DNA from: Molossus alvarezi
Taxonomy: Eukaryota; Chordata; Mammalia; Chiroptera; Molossidae
DNA length: 64,000 bases
Direction of reading: 5' to 3'
Assembly: GCA_037176705.1 (NCBI GenBank)
Contig: CM073896.1
Span: 19,356,708-19,420,707, forward strand
Shown: positions 31,336-42,319 of the stretch, piece by piece
Position numbering within the stretch: position 1 is the first letter of the stretch
Layout: the number at the start of each line of letters is the position of its first letter
Translations under genes and position numbers: made by a program
Notes under the pieces: generated by a model
What the model saw: the letters and a program-made list of their open reading frames with translations, nothing else
Database searches by the model: none
What the model was told of the DNA's origin: nothing

Positions 31336-34300
31336 TTATATTCCACAAATAAGTGAGATCATATGAAACTTGTCTTCCTTTGTTTGGCTTGTTTCACTTA
31401 GGATGATACTTTCAAGGTCCCTCCATGTAGTCTCAAAGGATAAGAGATCTTTCTTTCTTACAGCTGCGTAGTACTCCATTGTGTATATGTACCACTGCTT
31501 TTTTATCCATTCGTCTACTGATGGACACTTGGGCTGTTTCCAGATCTTAGCGATTATAAATAGTGCTGCTACAAAGATGGGGGTACATATATTATTTCTG
31601 ACTGGTGTTTTAGGCTTCTTAGGGTATATTCCTAGAAGTGGGATCACTGGGTCAAATGGAAGTTCAATTTTTAATTTTTTGAGATAACACCATATTGTTT
31701 TCCACAGCGGCTGCACCAGTCTGCATTCCCAGCAGCAGTGCACTAGAGACCCTTTTCTCCACACCCTCGCCAACACTTGTTGTTTGATGATTTGTTGATG
31801 GTGGCCATTCTGACAGGTGTGAGGTGATACCTCATTGTTGTTTTAATTTGCATCTCTCTGATGATTAGTGATGATGAGCATTTCTTCATATATTTCTTAG
31901 CCATTTGTATGTCCTGTTTGGAGAGGTGTCTATTTAGTTCCTCTGCCCATTTTTTAATTGGATTCTTTGTCTTCATTTTGTGGAGTTGTATGAGCACTCT
32001 ATATGTATTGAAAATTAACCCCTTATCTGATATATCATTGGCAATTATGCTCTCCCATGCAGTGGGTAGCCTTTCTGTTTTGATGATTGTATCTTTCGCT
32101 GTGCAGAAGTTTTTGAGTTTGATGTAGTCCCATGTGTTCATTTTCTCCTTTGTTTCTATTGCCTTAGGTGATGTGTCAGTAAAAATTCTGCGCGTATGAT
32201 GTCTGAAATTTTGTTGCCTACAGTCTCTTCTAGGATTTTTATGGCTTCATGAGTTACATTTACGTCTTTTATCCATTTTGAGTTTATTCTCGTGTAGGGT
32301 GTAAGTTGATGGTCTAGTTTCATTTTTCTGCAAGTAGCTGTCCAATTTTCCCAGCACCATTTATTAAAGAGGCTGTCCTTACTCCACTGTATGCTCTTGC
32401 CACCTTTGTCAAATATTAATTGAGCATATTGCCTTGGGTCCATTTCTGGGTTCTCTGTTCTGTTCCACTGGTCTATATACCTGTTCTTGTGCCAGTACCA
32501 GGCTGTTTTGATTACAGTGGCTTTGTAGTATAACCTGAAATCCAGCATTGTGATCCCTTCAACTTTGTTCTTCCTTTTCAAGATTGCTGTGGCTATTCGA
32601 GGCCTTTTTTGGTTCCATATGAATTTTGAAGTAATTGTTCTAATTCTGTGAAGTATGCCGTTGGTATTTTGATGGGGATTGCATTGAATCTATAGATTGC
32701 TTTGGGTAGTATGGACATTTTAATGATGTTACTTCTCCCAATCCATAAACAGGGTATGTGTTTCCTCTTTTTTATATCTTCCTCTATTTCTTTTTTCAAT
32801 GACCTGCAGTTTTCTGCGAATATGTCCTTTATTTCTTTGGTTAAGTTTATTCCTAGGTATCTTAATTTTTTGCGGCAATGGTAAATGGGATTGTTTTCTT
32901 AGTTTCTCTTTCTGTGAGTTTATCATTGTTGTATAAGAATGCCATCGGTTTCTTGACTTTAATTTTGTATCCTGCTACTTTGCCAAATTCATTTATTAGG
33001 TCTAGTAAACTTTTGATGGATACTTTGGGGTTTTCTATGTATAGTATCATGTCATCTGCAAATAATGACAATTTCACTTCTTCTTTCCAATTTGGATCCC
33101 TTTTATTTTTTCTTCCTGTTTGATTGCTGTGGCTAAGACTTCCAGTACTATGTTAAATAGGAGTGGTGAAAGTGGGCATCCTTGCCATGTTCCTGTTCTT
33201 AAGGGAAATGCTTTTAGTTTTTGCCCATTGAGTATGATGTTGGCTGTAGGTCTTTCACATATGGCCTTTATTATGTCTAGATATGATCCCTCTATTCCCA
33301 CACTGCTGAGCGTTTTTATCAGAAATGGATGCTGGATTTTGTCGAAGGCTTTTTCAGCATCTATTGATATTATCATGTGGTTTTAATTCTTCATTTTATT
33401 TATGTGGTGTATCACATTTATTGATTTTCAAATATTGTGCCAGCCTTGCATCCCTGGGATGAATCCCACTTGGTCATGGTGAATAATTTTTTTGATGTAT
33501 TGCTGGATCTGATTTGCTAGTATTTTGTTCAGGGTTTTGGCATCTATGTTCATCAGGCATATTGGCCTGTAGTTTTCTTTCTTTGTTGTGTCTTTTTCTG
33601 GTTTTGGAATTAGAATTATGCTGGCTTCATAAAACGAGTTTGGAAGTCTTCCTTCTTGAATTTTTTGAAATAGTTTGAGGAGAATGGGTATTAGTTCTTC
33701 TTTGAATGTTTGGTAAAACTCACCCGTGAAGCCATCCGGGCCAGGGCTTTTGTTTGAGAGGAGAGTCTTGATTTCGTCTTCAATTTCTTCTGTTGTTATT
33801 GGTTTGTTCAAGTTTTCTATCTCTTCCTGATCCAGTTTTGGGAGACTATGTGTTTCTAGAAATTGGTCCATTTCGCTTAGATTGTCAAATTTGTTGCCAT
33901 ATAATTGTTCATAGTAGTTGTTAATGATCTTTTGTATTTCTGTGGTGTCAGTTGTTATTTCTCCTCTTTCATTTCTGATTTTGTGTATTTGGGTTCTCTC
34001 TCTTTGTTTCTTGGTGAGTCTAGCTAAGGGTCCATCAATCTTGTTTATCTTTTCAAAAAACCAGCTCTTTGTTTTATGGATTCTTTGAATTGTTTTTTTT
34101 TGGTGTCTATGTCATTTATTTCTGCTCTGATCCTTACTATTTCCTTTCTTCTACTTGCTCTGGGGTTTTCTTTTTGTTTGCTCTCTAGTTTTTTAAGTTG
34201 TGAGGTTGGATAGTCTATTAGAGATTTTTCTTCTTTTTTGAGGTGGGCCTGTAGTGCTATGAACTTCCCTCTCAGAACTGCTTTCACTGCATCCCATAGA

Positions 34301-35151
34301 TTTTGTGGTGTTGTGTCTTCATTTTCATTGGTTTCCAGGAAGTTTTTGATTTCTTCCTTGATCTCCTCGGTGACCCATTCATTGTTTAATAATATGCTAT
34401 TTAGCTTCCATGTGTTCAAATGTCTTTGTATGTTCTTCTTGCAATTGATTTCTAGTTTCATGCCATTGTGATCTGAGAAGATGCTTGATATGATTTTAAT
34501 CTTCTTGAACTTGTAGAGACTTAGTTTGTGCCCTAACATGTGGTCTATCTTTGAGAATGTCCCATGTGCACTTGAGAAGAATGTGAATTCTTTAGTTTTG
34601 GTTTGTAGTTCTCTGTAGATATCTATTAAATCCATTTGGTCTAGTGCTTCATTTAGAGTCTCTGTTTCCTTGCTAATATTTTGTGTAGAGGATCTACCAG
34701 TGATGTCAGCAGGTTGTTGAAGTCCCCTGCTATGATTGTATTGCTATCGATTTCTCCTTTGAAGTCCTCCAGAAGTTTTTGAATATATTTTGGTGCTCCT
34801 ATATTGGGTGCATATGTTTATCAAGGTTATATCTTCCTGTTGGATAGATCCTTTCAATATTACGTAGTGGCCTTCTTTGTCTCTAATTATGGCCTTCATT
34901 CTGAAATCTATTTTATCAGATATGAGTATTGCTACCCCAGCTTTTTTTTCTTTTCCGTTTGCTTGGAAGATTTTTTTTTATCCCTTCACTTTCAATCTAT
35001 GTGAGTCTTTTGGTGGCAGGTGGGTCTCTTGTAAACAACATATAGATGAGTCTTGCTTTCTTATCCAATCAGCTACTCTGTGTCCTTTTATGGGAGCATT
35101 CAGTCCATTTAAATTTAAGGTGATTATTGATATATACTTATTTATTGCCAT
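31336..35151 (-). pseudogene. L1-2 ORF2 pseudogene (endonuclease/reverse transcriptase)
   Basis: Span of 3816 bases, about 1272 codons, the normal length for mammalian L1 ORF2. The start ATG is kept (35149-35151). Minus-strand order: endonuclease with LNLNGLN and QETHL near 35040-35110 and [10 protein letters not shown] near 34480; fingers with SPGPDGF (about 33745); palm with DAEKAFD (about 33360), [13 protein letters not shown] (about 33160) and the FADDMILY catalytic motif (33040-33062); Cys-rich C-terminus near 31740-31780. Breaks include an in-frame stop near 34980 in the endonuclease and a frameshift near 31760 before the Cys-rich part, so no full-length protein can be made. Confidence 0.93.
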
Positions 35152-35196
35152 TTTTGTTTAGTGTGGTTCTATTTTTCTTCCCATTTCTCCTGGTAA

Positions 35197-36094
35197 TTAC
35201 AGCAGTCCTTTTAACATTTCTTGCAGTGCTGGTTGGTGCTAATGTATTCCGTTAGCCTTTTTTTTTTTTTTGTCTGGGAAGCTCTTTATTTAACCTTCTA
35301 TTTTGAATGATAGCCTTGCTGGATAGAGTAGTTTTGGATTCAGGTCCTTGTTTTTCATGACCTTGATTAATTCATGCCATTCCTTTCTGGCCTGTAGTGT
35401 TTCTTGTGAGAAGTCAGCTGAGAGCCTTATGGGGGTTCCTTTGTAGGTAACCTGTTGCTTATCTCTTGCTGCTTTTAGGATTCTCTCTTTGTCTTTAATT
35501 TTTGGCAGTTTGATCATTATGTGTCTTGGTGTGGGCCTGTTTGGGTTCTTCTTGCTTGGGGCTCTCTGTGCTTCTTGAACTTGAATGCCTTCTTCCTTCA
35601 CCAAATTAGGGAAGTTTTCTGTCACTATTTCTTTGAACATATTTTCTAACCCTTGCTTATTATCTTCTTCTTCAGAGACTCCTATGATGCGAATATTATT
35701 CCGTTTCCAGTTATCCCACAGTTCTCTTAAGTAGTCTTCCTGTTTTTTAATCGTTTGGTTTTCTGATTGGTTGATTTTTTCTAGACTGTCTTCTAATTCA
35801 CTGTTCCAGTCCTCATCTTCCCCTACTCTGCTTTTTAGACCTTCCAATGTGTTTTTCATTTCTGATATGTCATTCTTCATTTGTTCCTGTTGGTTTTTAA
35901 TTTCCAATTGGTTGATTTTCAACATTTCTATGTCTTTACTCATGGTGCTCATATCCTTACACATGCTGTTGAGCTTCCTCAACATCATGGCTCTAAATTC
36001 TATTTCTGTTAACTGGCTTATCTGCACCTCATTTATCTCATCTTCCGTATAGGTCTTGTTCTTTCATTTGGCTTTTATTTTTGTTTTTCACCAT
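35197..36094 (-). pseudogene. L1-2 ORF1 pseudogene
   Basis: Gene for the L1 RNA-binding chaperone ORF1p, about 300 codons. From the usual ATG (36092-36094) a 2-bp deletion near 36047 breaks the frame after about 14 codons. A 245-codon frame is open downstream (35290-36027): leucine-rich coiled coil (LNSMCKDMSTMSKDIEMLK), an RRM with NNIRIIGV, then the C-terminal domain with PKIKDKERILKAARDKQQV. It ends at a premature stop just before the final IKSF segment, and an A-run shifts the rest. It is the longest open frame in the window and is not a host gene. Confidence 0.93.
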
Positions 36095-36699
36095 TTTGGC
36101 TATCACAGTGGGCTTTGGATTCTGCCAAAATTTCCCTGTGGGTGTTGGTGTTCTGCTGTTTGTGGCTCCCTCTTCTGGGTTTGGATGAGCCAGGGAGGAC
36201 CCACTTTAAACACCACTATCAAGTCTTAGCTTTTCTGGTTAGTGTTGCTAACCCAGGGAATGGTAGTTATCCTGTAGCTTTTTTTGCTTGGAGGCTATTA
36301 GTAGAGGTCACCTGAAGACCCTTGGTTTCTGAGTTGCCTAAAAAACTCCCTCAGGTGCTCAGTGTAAGAGGATTTCCTGAGGGTGGGCAGCTGCTGGTTG
36401 TTAGTGGGCTTCAATTAGCATTTCAATGGCCACCAGGTGGGATTGAATCTCTGAGGGAGGGGCCTCTGCCTTTCCCCAGGGCCCTGGGAAGGAGTAAAAT
36501 GACCACAGTCCTGCGTGGCTGCACTCAGCAAAAGCTTTTAGCACCCTCCAAAATCCGAGTGTCCCCACACAGTTCCAGTCCAGTCTGCCTTCCCTCTGCT
36601 GGAGCCCAAGGTGAGTGGCTGCTGCCAATTTAGTCTCTGTCCGGACTCTGCGTCGTGGAGCCGCCTGGGACTTTTAACCCGAGGGCGCTGCTTCCAGCC

Positions 36700-37157
36700 A
36701 AGGGTGGCCACCGCTGTGGCTCCAGCCGAGGGCATTGCACTCAGCAGAAACCCCAGGACTGAGCCGCGGTAGCGGTACACTGCTGAGGTGGCAGCAGCTT
36801 CCAGCAGAGTCCCCTCGTCCCCGCCAGTCCGTGCGGCACCAGCCAAGGGCTTAGCATGCAGAGTTCGCGGGACTCAGCCTTGGTAGCAGCGTCCCGCCAA
36901 GTTCCCTGGTCCCAGCCAGTCTGTGCGGCACCAGCGGAGGGCTTAGCAGGCAACAGAGTTCCCAGGACTCATGTGGGGTTGCAAGGGAGGCGGTAGCAGC
37001 AACTTCCCGCCGAGTCCCCTGGTCCCGCCGAGTCCCCTGGTCCCAGGGAGTCCCTGCGGCACCAGCCGAGGGCTTAGCAGACAACAGAATTCGCAGGTCT
37101 CAGGCGGGGTCGCAGCTGAGGCTGCAGCAGCAACTTCGTGCCGAGTCCCCTGGTCCC
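36700..37157 (-). repeat. Tandem monomers in the L1-2 5' UTR
   Basis: About four diverged units of 92-113 bp. The phrase 'gagtcccctggtccc' (with variants) recurs at 36807, 36899, 37012, 37030 and 37143, and 'caccagccgagggcttagc' (with variants) at 36837, 36930 and 37070. The 18-bp step between 37012 and 37030 is a local duplication. Monomeric 5' UTRs act as promoters in rodent L1; that role is inferred here. Confidence 0.75.
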
Positions 37158-37380
37158 TGCCCAGGCCGCTGTGGACCTTGGGCTCCCGGCACCCTCTTGC
37201 GTCCTTGCAAGCCTACCAGGATTGAGTCGCTGTCCCTGGTTATGTGGTCCTCCAAGGTGTCTTTCAGTTGCCCCTTCCTGACGATTTGCCTTTATTTTCG
37301 TTGTAAATCCAGTTTGGTCCTGGGAGATGGTCTGTGTAGCTCCATTCACTTCGCCACCATTTCCCACTATTTGTGTTTTT

Positions 37381-37505
37381 TTGAAAGTTGTTTTTAAATA
37401 ATGAATGAGTATTGAAATTTGTCAATTGCTTTTTCTGCATCATTGATAACAGCATGTGATTTTTTCCTGTTGATATGCTGGATTGTGTTGATTGAGTTTC
37501 AAATA
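37381..37505 (-). mobile_element. Old L1 (antisense), continued after L1-2
   Basis: 'tgaaatttgtcaattgcttt' to 'ttctgcatcattgataacag' and 'gctggattgtgttgattgag' are the next ORF2 bases of the old L1, confirming that L1-2 split it. Confidence 0.8.
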
Positions 37506-37902
37506 TTGAAGCTCATAGCTGGGGGGTAGGGATGGAGGTCATGACCTCATTACCCAGCAGTGGGGATGAAAATCCTAATTTCACACTTGGCCTTTGCTAA
37601 CATCACTCTGATGGGGTGTTGGGGTCCCCTGTGGCAGTCTCCCAAGGGTGGGAGTGTCAAGTCTCTACTCATTCTTTGCTGGTGTGACTGGGGTTGGGAC
37701 CACAGTTTTGTTCTGGTGTTTGGCTACAACAGAGCAGTTGTTACCTAAAAGTCTTCTTAGGCTTCACCTGATTTAGTCCTTTGGCTGAGAGAGCAGGCTT
37801 TCTTTGGAGTTGTTTGTTGTTGTTGTTGACTGTACCTGTTGTTGTTTCTGGGTTGCCAGCTTATTCAGTTTGGAATATTTGAGGCAAAAAGAAAACCCAG
37901 GG
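37506..37902 (-). mobile_element. L1/HAL1-like sequence (antisense), left part, tentative
   Basis: This stretch resembles internal sequence of old L1/HAL1 elements, but ordering to the ORF2 fragment is unclear. It continues after a SINE with 'cagagtcttcttgtgtttg' and 'tgtccagggttttagttgta', a phrase typical of those elements. Confidence 0.45.
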
Positions 37903-38103
37903 CCCAGCCGGTGTGGCTCAGTGGTTGAGCATTGACCCCTGCACCAAGATTCTCGGTCAGGGCACATGTCCAGGTTGTGGGCCCAGTCCCCAGTGCAAGG
38001 CATGCACGAGGCAGCCAATCGATGTTCTCTCTCATCGATGTCTCTATCTCTCTCTGCTTCTCCCTTCTCTGTCTCTAAAATTAATAAAGAAAAAATATTT
38101 TTA
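37903..38103 (+). mobile_element. VES SINE, copy 14
   Basis: Type B copy with a small internal deletion after 'caccaagatt'. A perfect 17-bp TSD 'aaaaagaaaacccaggg' lies at 37886-37902 and 38104-38120. Confidence 0.95.
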
Positions 38104-38290
38104 AAAAAGAAAACCCAGGGAATTCACCATGATGTTCTCCCTCTAGTTCTTTTGTCCCTAATTGAACTTTTTTTCTCTCCATCTTTCAGAGTCTTCTTGT
38201 GTTTGTTGTCTGGATTTTCCTAAGCCAATGTCCAGGGTTTTAGTTGTACTTCGGTAGGAAAAAATGTCTACTCCTCTCCTCAGAAGTGCA
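38104..38290 (-). mobile_element. L1/HAL1-like sequence (antisense), right part, tentative
   Basis: Contains 'tctttcagagtcttcttgtg' and 'aatgtccagggttttagttg', see the left part at 37506. Confidence 0.5.
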
Positions 38291-38532
38291 TGTTTCCTAT
38301 ACACATGTTTTTAGATGTTGCTGTGTTGGATGCATTATATTGAACGTGTCAGGAAAAAGCATTTATTCATATCCAGCAACTCCCCCCACCCCCCGCTGTT
38401 CTGAATGATTGCAGTGTTATTTACCTGCTTGAGCAAATGGAATTTTGATTAAATGTTTTTCATCACTGAATATGTTGAGTATTTTGTTTCGTGTTTCAAA
38501 TAAAAAACTTTGGTCTCTGTAATTATCTCTTG
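38291..38532. other. Unclassified sequence
   Basis: No feature was recognised. Confidence 0.35.
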
Positions 38533-38546
38533 TTATTTGTTATTTT

Positions 38547-38804
38547 TTTTATTTTTATTTTTTTTTATCCTCACCCGAGGACATTTCTCCATTTTTTGTT
38601 CAGATAGAGTGGGAGGGAGAGAGAGGACGAGAGAGAGAGAGAAACATCGATGTGAAAGGGACACACCGAGTGGCTGCCACCCGCACGACCAACCAGGGCT
38701 GGGGACAAACTGCAACCGAGGTACATGCCCTTAGCGGGAACCGAACCTGGGTCTCTCCGGACCGCAGGCCGACGCTCTAACCGCTGAGCCAAACCGGCCA
38801 GGGC
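38547..38804 (-). mobile_element. VES SINE, copy 15 (antisense, full length)
   Basis: Complete type A copy: head 'gccctggccggtttggctca' on the minus strand, B box, 'gttgcagtttgtccc' and 3' end 'cctcgggtgaggat'. A perfect 14-bp TSD 'ttatttgttatttt' lies at 38533-38546 and 38805-38818. One of the freshest copies in the window. Confidence 0.96.
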
Positions 38805-38818
38805 TTATTTGTTATTTT

Positions 38819-39639
38819 GTTACTTGTCAATGAATTGGGCTTCTTGTGTGGAAAGTGTAAGTTTTAGGGGAGGCATAGCTGTCTTTGTAGGAGTTATCCT
38901 GGGGGACGGTTTCTTAGGGAAATACTAGGAAAGAAATAGGGAGGGGGAAGGAGACAGATGCATAGAGTTTACATGTTAGGTGCTTTACACGGGTTATCTC
39001 ATTTAATCTTACAGCAGTGTTGTTATCATTTATATTTTTTGGCGGGGACCATGGCTTAGAAGAGTTAAGATTATTTAAGTAGATGTGTCAAGATTGCTAT
39101 TTAAGGCTATGTCTGGATACTGATAACTTTAGCTATTCTCTCACTTGCCTTCACCAGGTCATGAGATAGTCACATATTTATACTCAAGTTTTGCTCTGAG
39201 TACTGTCTACTCTGAAGGATAAACTCTATACAGGACAGTATGGTAGAGATACAATTTAGATGTACCTGCTAACTTCAATAACTATCATATACACCTTATA
39301 AAATGACATCCAGCAAATGACACATGACATTTCTCTTTCGTAATGTTTTAGCCTAGGCTACTAAATCCATGAAAACAAAGAGAAACCTTCTGAAAAGTAG
39401 TATGGGCAAAAGATTTTTGGGGAGAAAGAAAAAAATTATCAAGGGATGACAATGAAAGAATGCAGAAGAGAGTAATTAGTGTCTCAAGAAAGCATTACTA
39501 GCAGTTCAGCACAGAAACATGTCAAGCATTAAAAATGAGAGTATTTTGACACAGCAAAATGTCATCCAAAGATAAAGGTGGCAAAAAATGTGAATGGATA
39601 AATTAAACAATATAATTTTGGTTCAAAGAAGATCAATAT
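38819..39639. other. Unclassified AT-rich sequence
   Basis: No repeat or gene was recognised. Confidence 0.4.
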
Positions 39640-39850
39640 AACATACAAAAATTATATGATATGAGACTCAGAAACTACTATAATGTAAGTAAAATACTGT
39701 AGTTTTATGAATTAATGTAAATTTTTTGAGCTATGACAATGACATTGTGGATACATGGGAGAATGCCCTTGTTTAGGACCTACCTGATGTGAAATGTCAT
39801 AATGTCTGCAATTAGCCTTCAAACGGTTCAGGGGGAAAAGCCACTTTGAA
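39640..39850 (+). mobile_element. Old L1-like 3' sequence, weak
   Basis: 'gacattgtggatacatggga', 'gagaatgcccttgtttagg' and 'cataatgtctgcaattagcc' recall the 3' part of old L1 elements. It is very diverged. Confidence 0.4.
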
Positions 39851-40594
39851 TGTTTTGCTCCCATGTTCACATCACTTTTTCATCATCTTCTCCTGTAGGC
39901 GCACTATGTAAGGTCCAAAATCCTCTGAGGGAAGCACACATGTTTTAATTTATTTTAAAATCAAAGGACAAAAAGAAAGAATTTCCAGGTCAAAGACACA
40001 TTTTAATATATAATATTAATAATTCATTTTTATGACAATATAGCCATAAAGTATAATTTTTCATCTATTTTTATGGAGGAAGAGACCCACACAAGCCATC
40101 AAGCAGCCCCAGTTGCCACCATCAGAATTTAGGCTCCCTGAGGGCAGAGATCCATGGTGACGTTCTTCTCTGTGTCCCAGACAGTCCCCATGGTACCTGG
40201 TGAGGGCCACAGTGCCAATCAGCATTGTTGATTGAGTCAAAGGATCACTTAGACTTAAGTTTTATGAACACTGGACATATTCTTCTATGAAAGGTATCTG
40301 AAGCGCTCTTCCATAAATCAAGGAGACATTATCTTTGGATTGTCAAACATTTTTAATTGTAAACATCTCTCTCCCTCCTTTTTAGACTGGAAAATTGAGA
40401 ACTGTGCATTGGGAGGAAGGGATGGATCAATCATTTGTTGCCCACTAACTATGTGTTGGGCAGTGACCTACATTCCAGGCACCTTTTCCATGCTTTAAAC
40501 CACGTGTCTGCCTCGGGGAGAAAAAAGCATGACGATTTAATGAATATTGTTCTACAGGTAATCTCCATGTAACAGCAACAACAATGTAATAACA
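39851..40594. other. Mostly unclassified; weak L2 at 40120-40240
   Basis: 'ggctccctgagggcagagat' (about 40130) resembles L2 3' sequence. 'actatgtgttgggcagtgac' (about 40450) resembles a reversed MIR or L2. Neither is secure. Confidence 0.35.
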
Positions 40595-40840
40595 CACGTT
40601 TGTTGACATTTATTATGGGCCAGGCAACGTATTTAAAAACACTTCACCGGAATGGTCTCATTTATTCCTCATAAAGGATCTCACACATACGAACTAACAA
40701 TATCTCACTTTATAGTTGAGCAGTCTGTGGACTGAAGGGTCAGTGACCCTCCCAATATCACACAGTGAGAGAGTGGCAGGGCCAGGACTTGAATCCAGGT
40801 CACCTGACTCAGAAGAACATCTGCTTTGCTCTGTTCTGAC
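40595..40840 (-). mobile_element. MIR SINE (antisense), near full length
   Basis: Reversed MIR in order: 'tgacatttattatgggccag', 'ctcatttattcctcataaag', 'gtgagagagtggcagggcca', 'ggacttgaatccaggtcacc'. One of the best preserved ancient repeats here. Confidence 0.8.
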
Positions 40841-41929
40841 TCCCAAGTGACTCAGCTGTTAGTGTCTTGAGCAAGCTGCCTGTGAAAACTTGGGGGATTA
40901 TTTTTGGGTTTCAACATGATTTGCATTTGTGCGTATAAACAACTTTGGACTAAGTGCCTCAGCCATAACTGTCGTCGGTGCTCACGTCTGGAAGTGAGGT
41001 ATCTGAAAGCACCTTGTGATTCACGGAAAGAGAAACATATGTCGGAAACAAAGCTGTACTTTTGCTACAACCCTGGAGTCCATGCCCTAATGGGGAGACC
41101 GGCAGGCAGTGGAGGTTACGCTGTGTGTCCCCAGGAGGCTGAGCATGACTGCAGAGCCTTTCGGGGACCTGTTGGCCTGGCAGGAGGAACAGGTAGAGAG
41201 CTGGTTCCGTCAGGCTGGTTCCACCTCTTCTCTCTCTAGGACAGGGCGGAGCCCAGCATTTAAGTCTGCCAACCTGAAGTCTTTCTGTAGGAGGTAGGTG
41301 AGAGCTGCCCTTAACACCAAAGTCTCTTAAAGCTCTGACTGGCTTGAGGACCACTGTGACTGTAGAAAAAAACCCAGGAGGTATCCAAGACGTGCTTGTT
41401 GTTTGTAAGCCTTAATATGCTAAGAAAACGCACAGGAACAGGCAGATTTTAGGCAAGATGGACAGAAGAGCCACTGCTTGGTGTCTCCAGTATGAACCCT
41501 GTGAGGAATAATTTGTTTCTTGATCTAAGAGATGGGCAGACACATAGGGCCTCTATTTAGGCAATGAGTAGACACATAAATGACTGGGTGAATGAGTGAA
41601 TGAATTCCTCCCTCTGGAGATTGCTCTTCTTCCCTAGGGACTCTAGCATTTTGTCTTTACTTCTTTCATGGTACCTTCTTTAATCTATTGTATTTGCTGC
41701 TTTTATTATTTACTGGGAACCCCAAGAGGACTCAGAGTTCAACCAGGGGCACAAAACAAACACACAGCTTTTTAGAGTAGAATACTAGAGAGAGGGAAAC
41801 AGAGGCATGAAGTGGGGGTTATGGGAGCAGGACTGGGGTATAACTGACTTATACAGGGTAGAAGCTTAGGGTCAGCATCTTGAGAGAGATTGTTTTGAGC
41901 TGGTCTAAGAAGGAAAGACTTCATCTGCA
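40841..41929. other. Unclassified unique sequence
   Basis: Contains a possible exon-like segment at about 41240-41295 (acceptor 'cctcttctctctctag', donor-like 'ggaggtaggtgag'), see findings. No repeat family was recognised. Confidence 0.35.
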
Positions 41930-42270
41930 AGGTAGAGAGTGCCAGGAAGGGGCACACACATACGGTTACTGAGTAGGAGAAAGTGTGTCCCACCTTGGAA
42001 ACTGCAAGGAGTTCCAAATTACAGCCTGCAGAGAGGGGGTGGGGCAGAAAAGGGGGAAGCTGGCCAGTGCTTAAAGGGATTTGCACTTGACACCCCAGGG
42101 CTGCAGAGCCACTGCAGAATTTTCAGCAGAGTAACGTTTTGGCTTTTGGGAAGATCTCAGGGACAGATTAGCGTGGAGTAAGAGGGAGGGAAGGGAAATG
42201 CTGGAGACTGTTGCAGGAGCCTGCTGCAACACTCCAGGATTCTAGGGGCTGAAAAACTACTGTCAGGTGG
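41930..42270 (-). mobile_element. L2 LINE (antisense), fragment A
   Basis: 'ctgcagagccactgcagaat' to 'tttcagcagagtaacg' and 'ggagactgttgcaggag' follow the reversed L2 ORF region. Confidence 0.5.
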
Positions 42271-42319
42271 GTATTCTTGTGCCAGGTTCAGGTGTGTGTG
42301 GGGGGTGGATGACGAGTAT

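Larger units (their letters stand above)
31092..37367 (-). mobile_element. LINE-1 'L1-2', antisense, nearly full length
   Basis: A 6.28-kb L1: A-rich tail, 3' UTR (31092-31335), ORF2 (31336-35151), 45-bp spacer, ORF1 (35197-36094) and a 1.27-kb 5' UTR with tandem GC-rich monomers. The TSD 'tatttgtgttttt' is perfect at 31079-31091 and 37368-37380. It sits inside an older antisense L1 whose ORF2 resumes at 37381. No SINE has inserted in it, which fits a younger age than its host. Both reading frames carry stops and frameshifts, so it is inactive now. Confidence 0.95.

Noticed and set aside
35290..36027. 245-codon frame as a host protein gene
   Set aside because: The translation is L1 ORF1p in the right place between L1 5' UTR and ORF2, and is interrupted relative to the normal protein.
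36700..37157. CRISPR-like or satellite array
   Set aside because: The units are diverged, lack spacers of constant length and lie within an L1 5' UTR.
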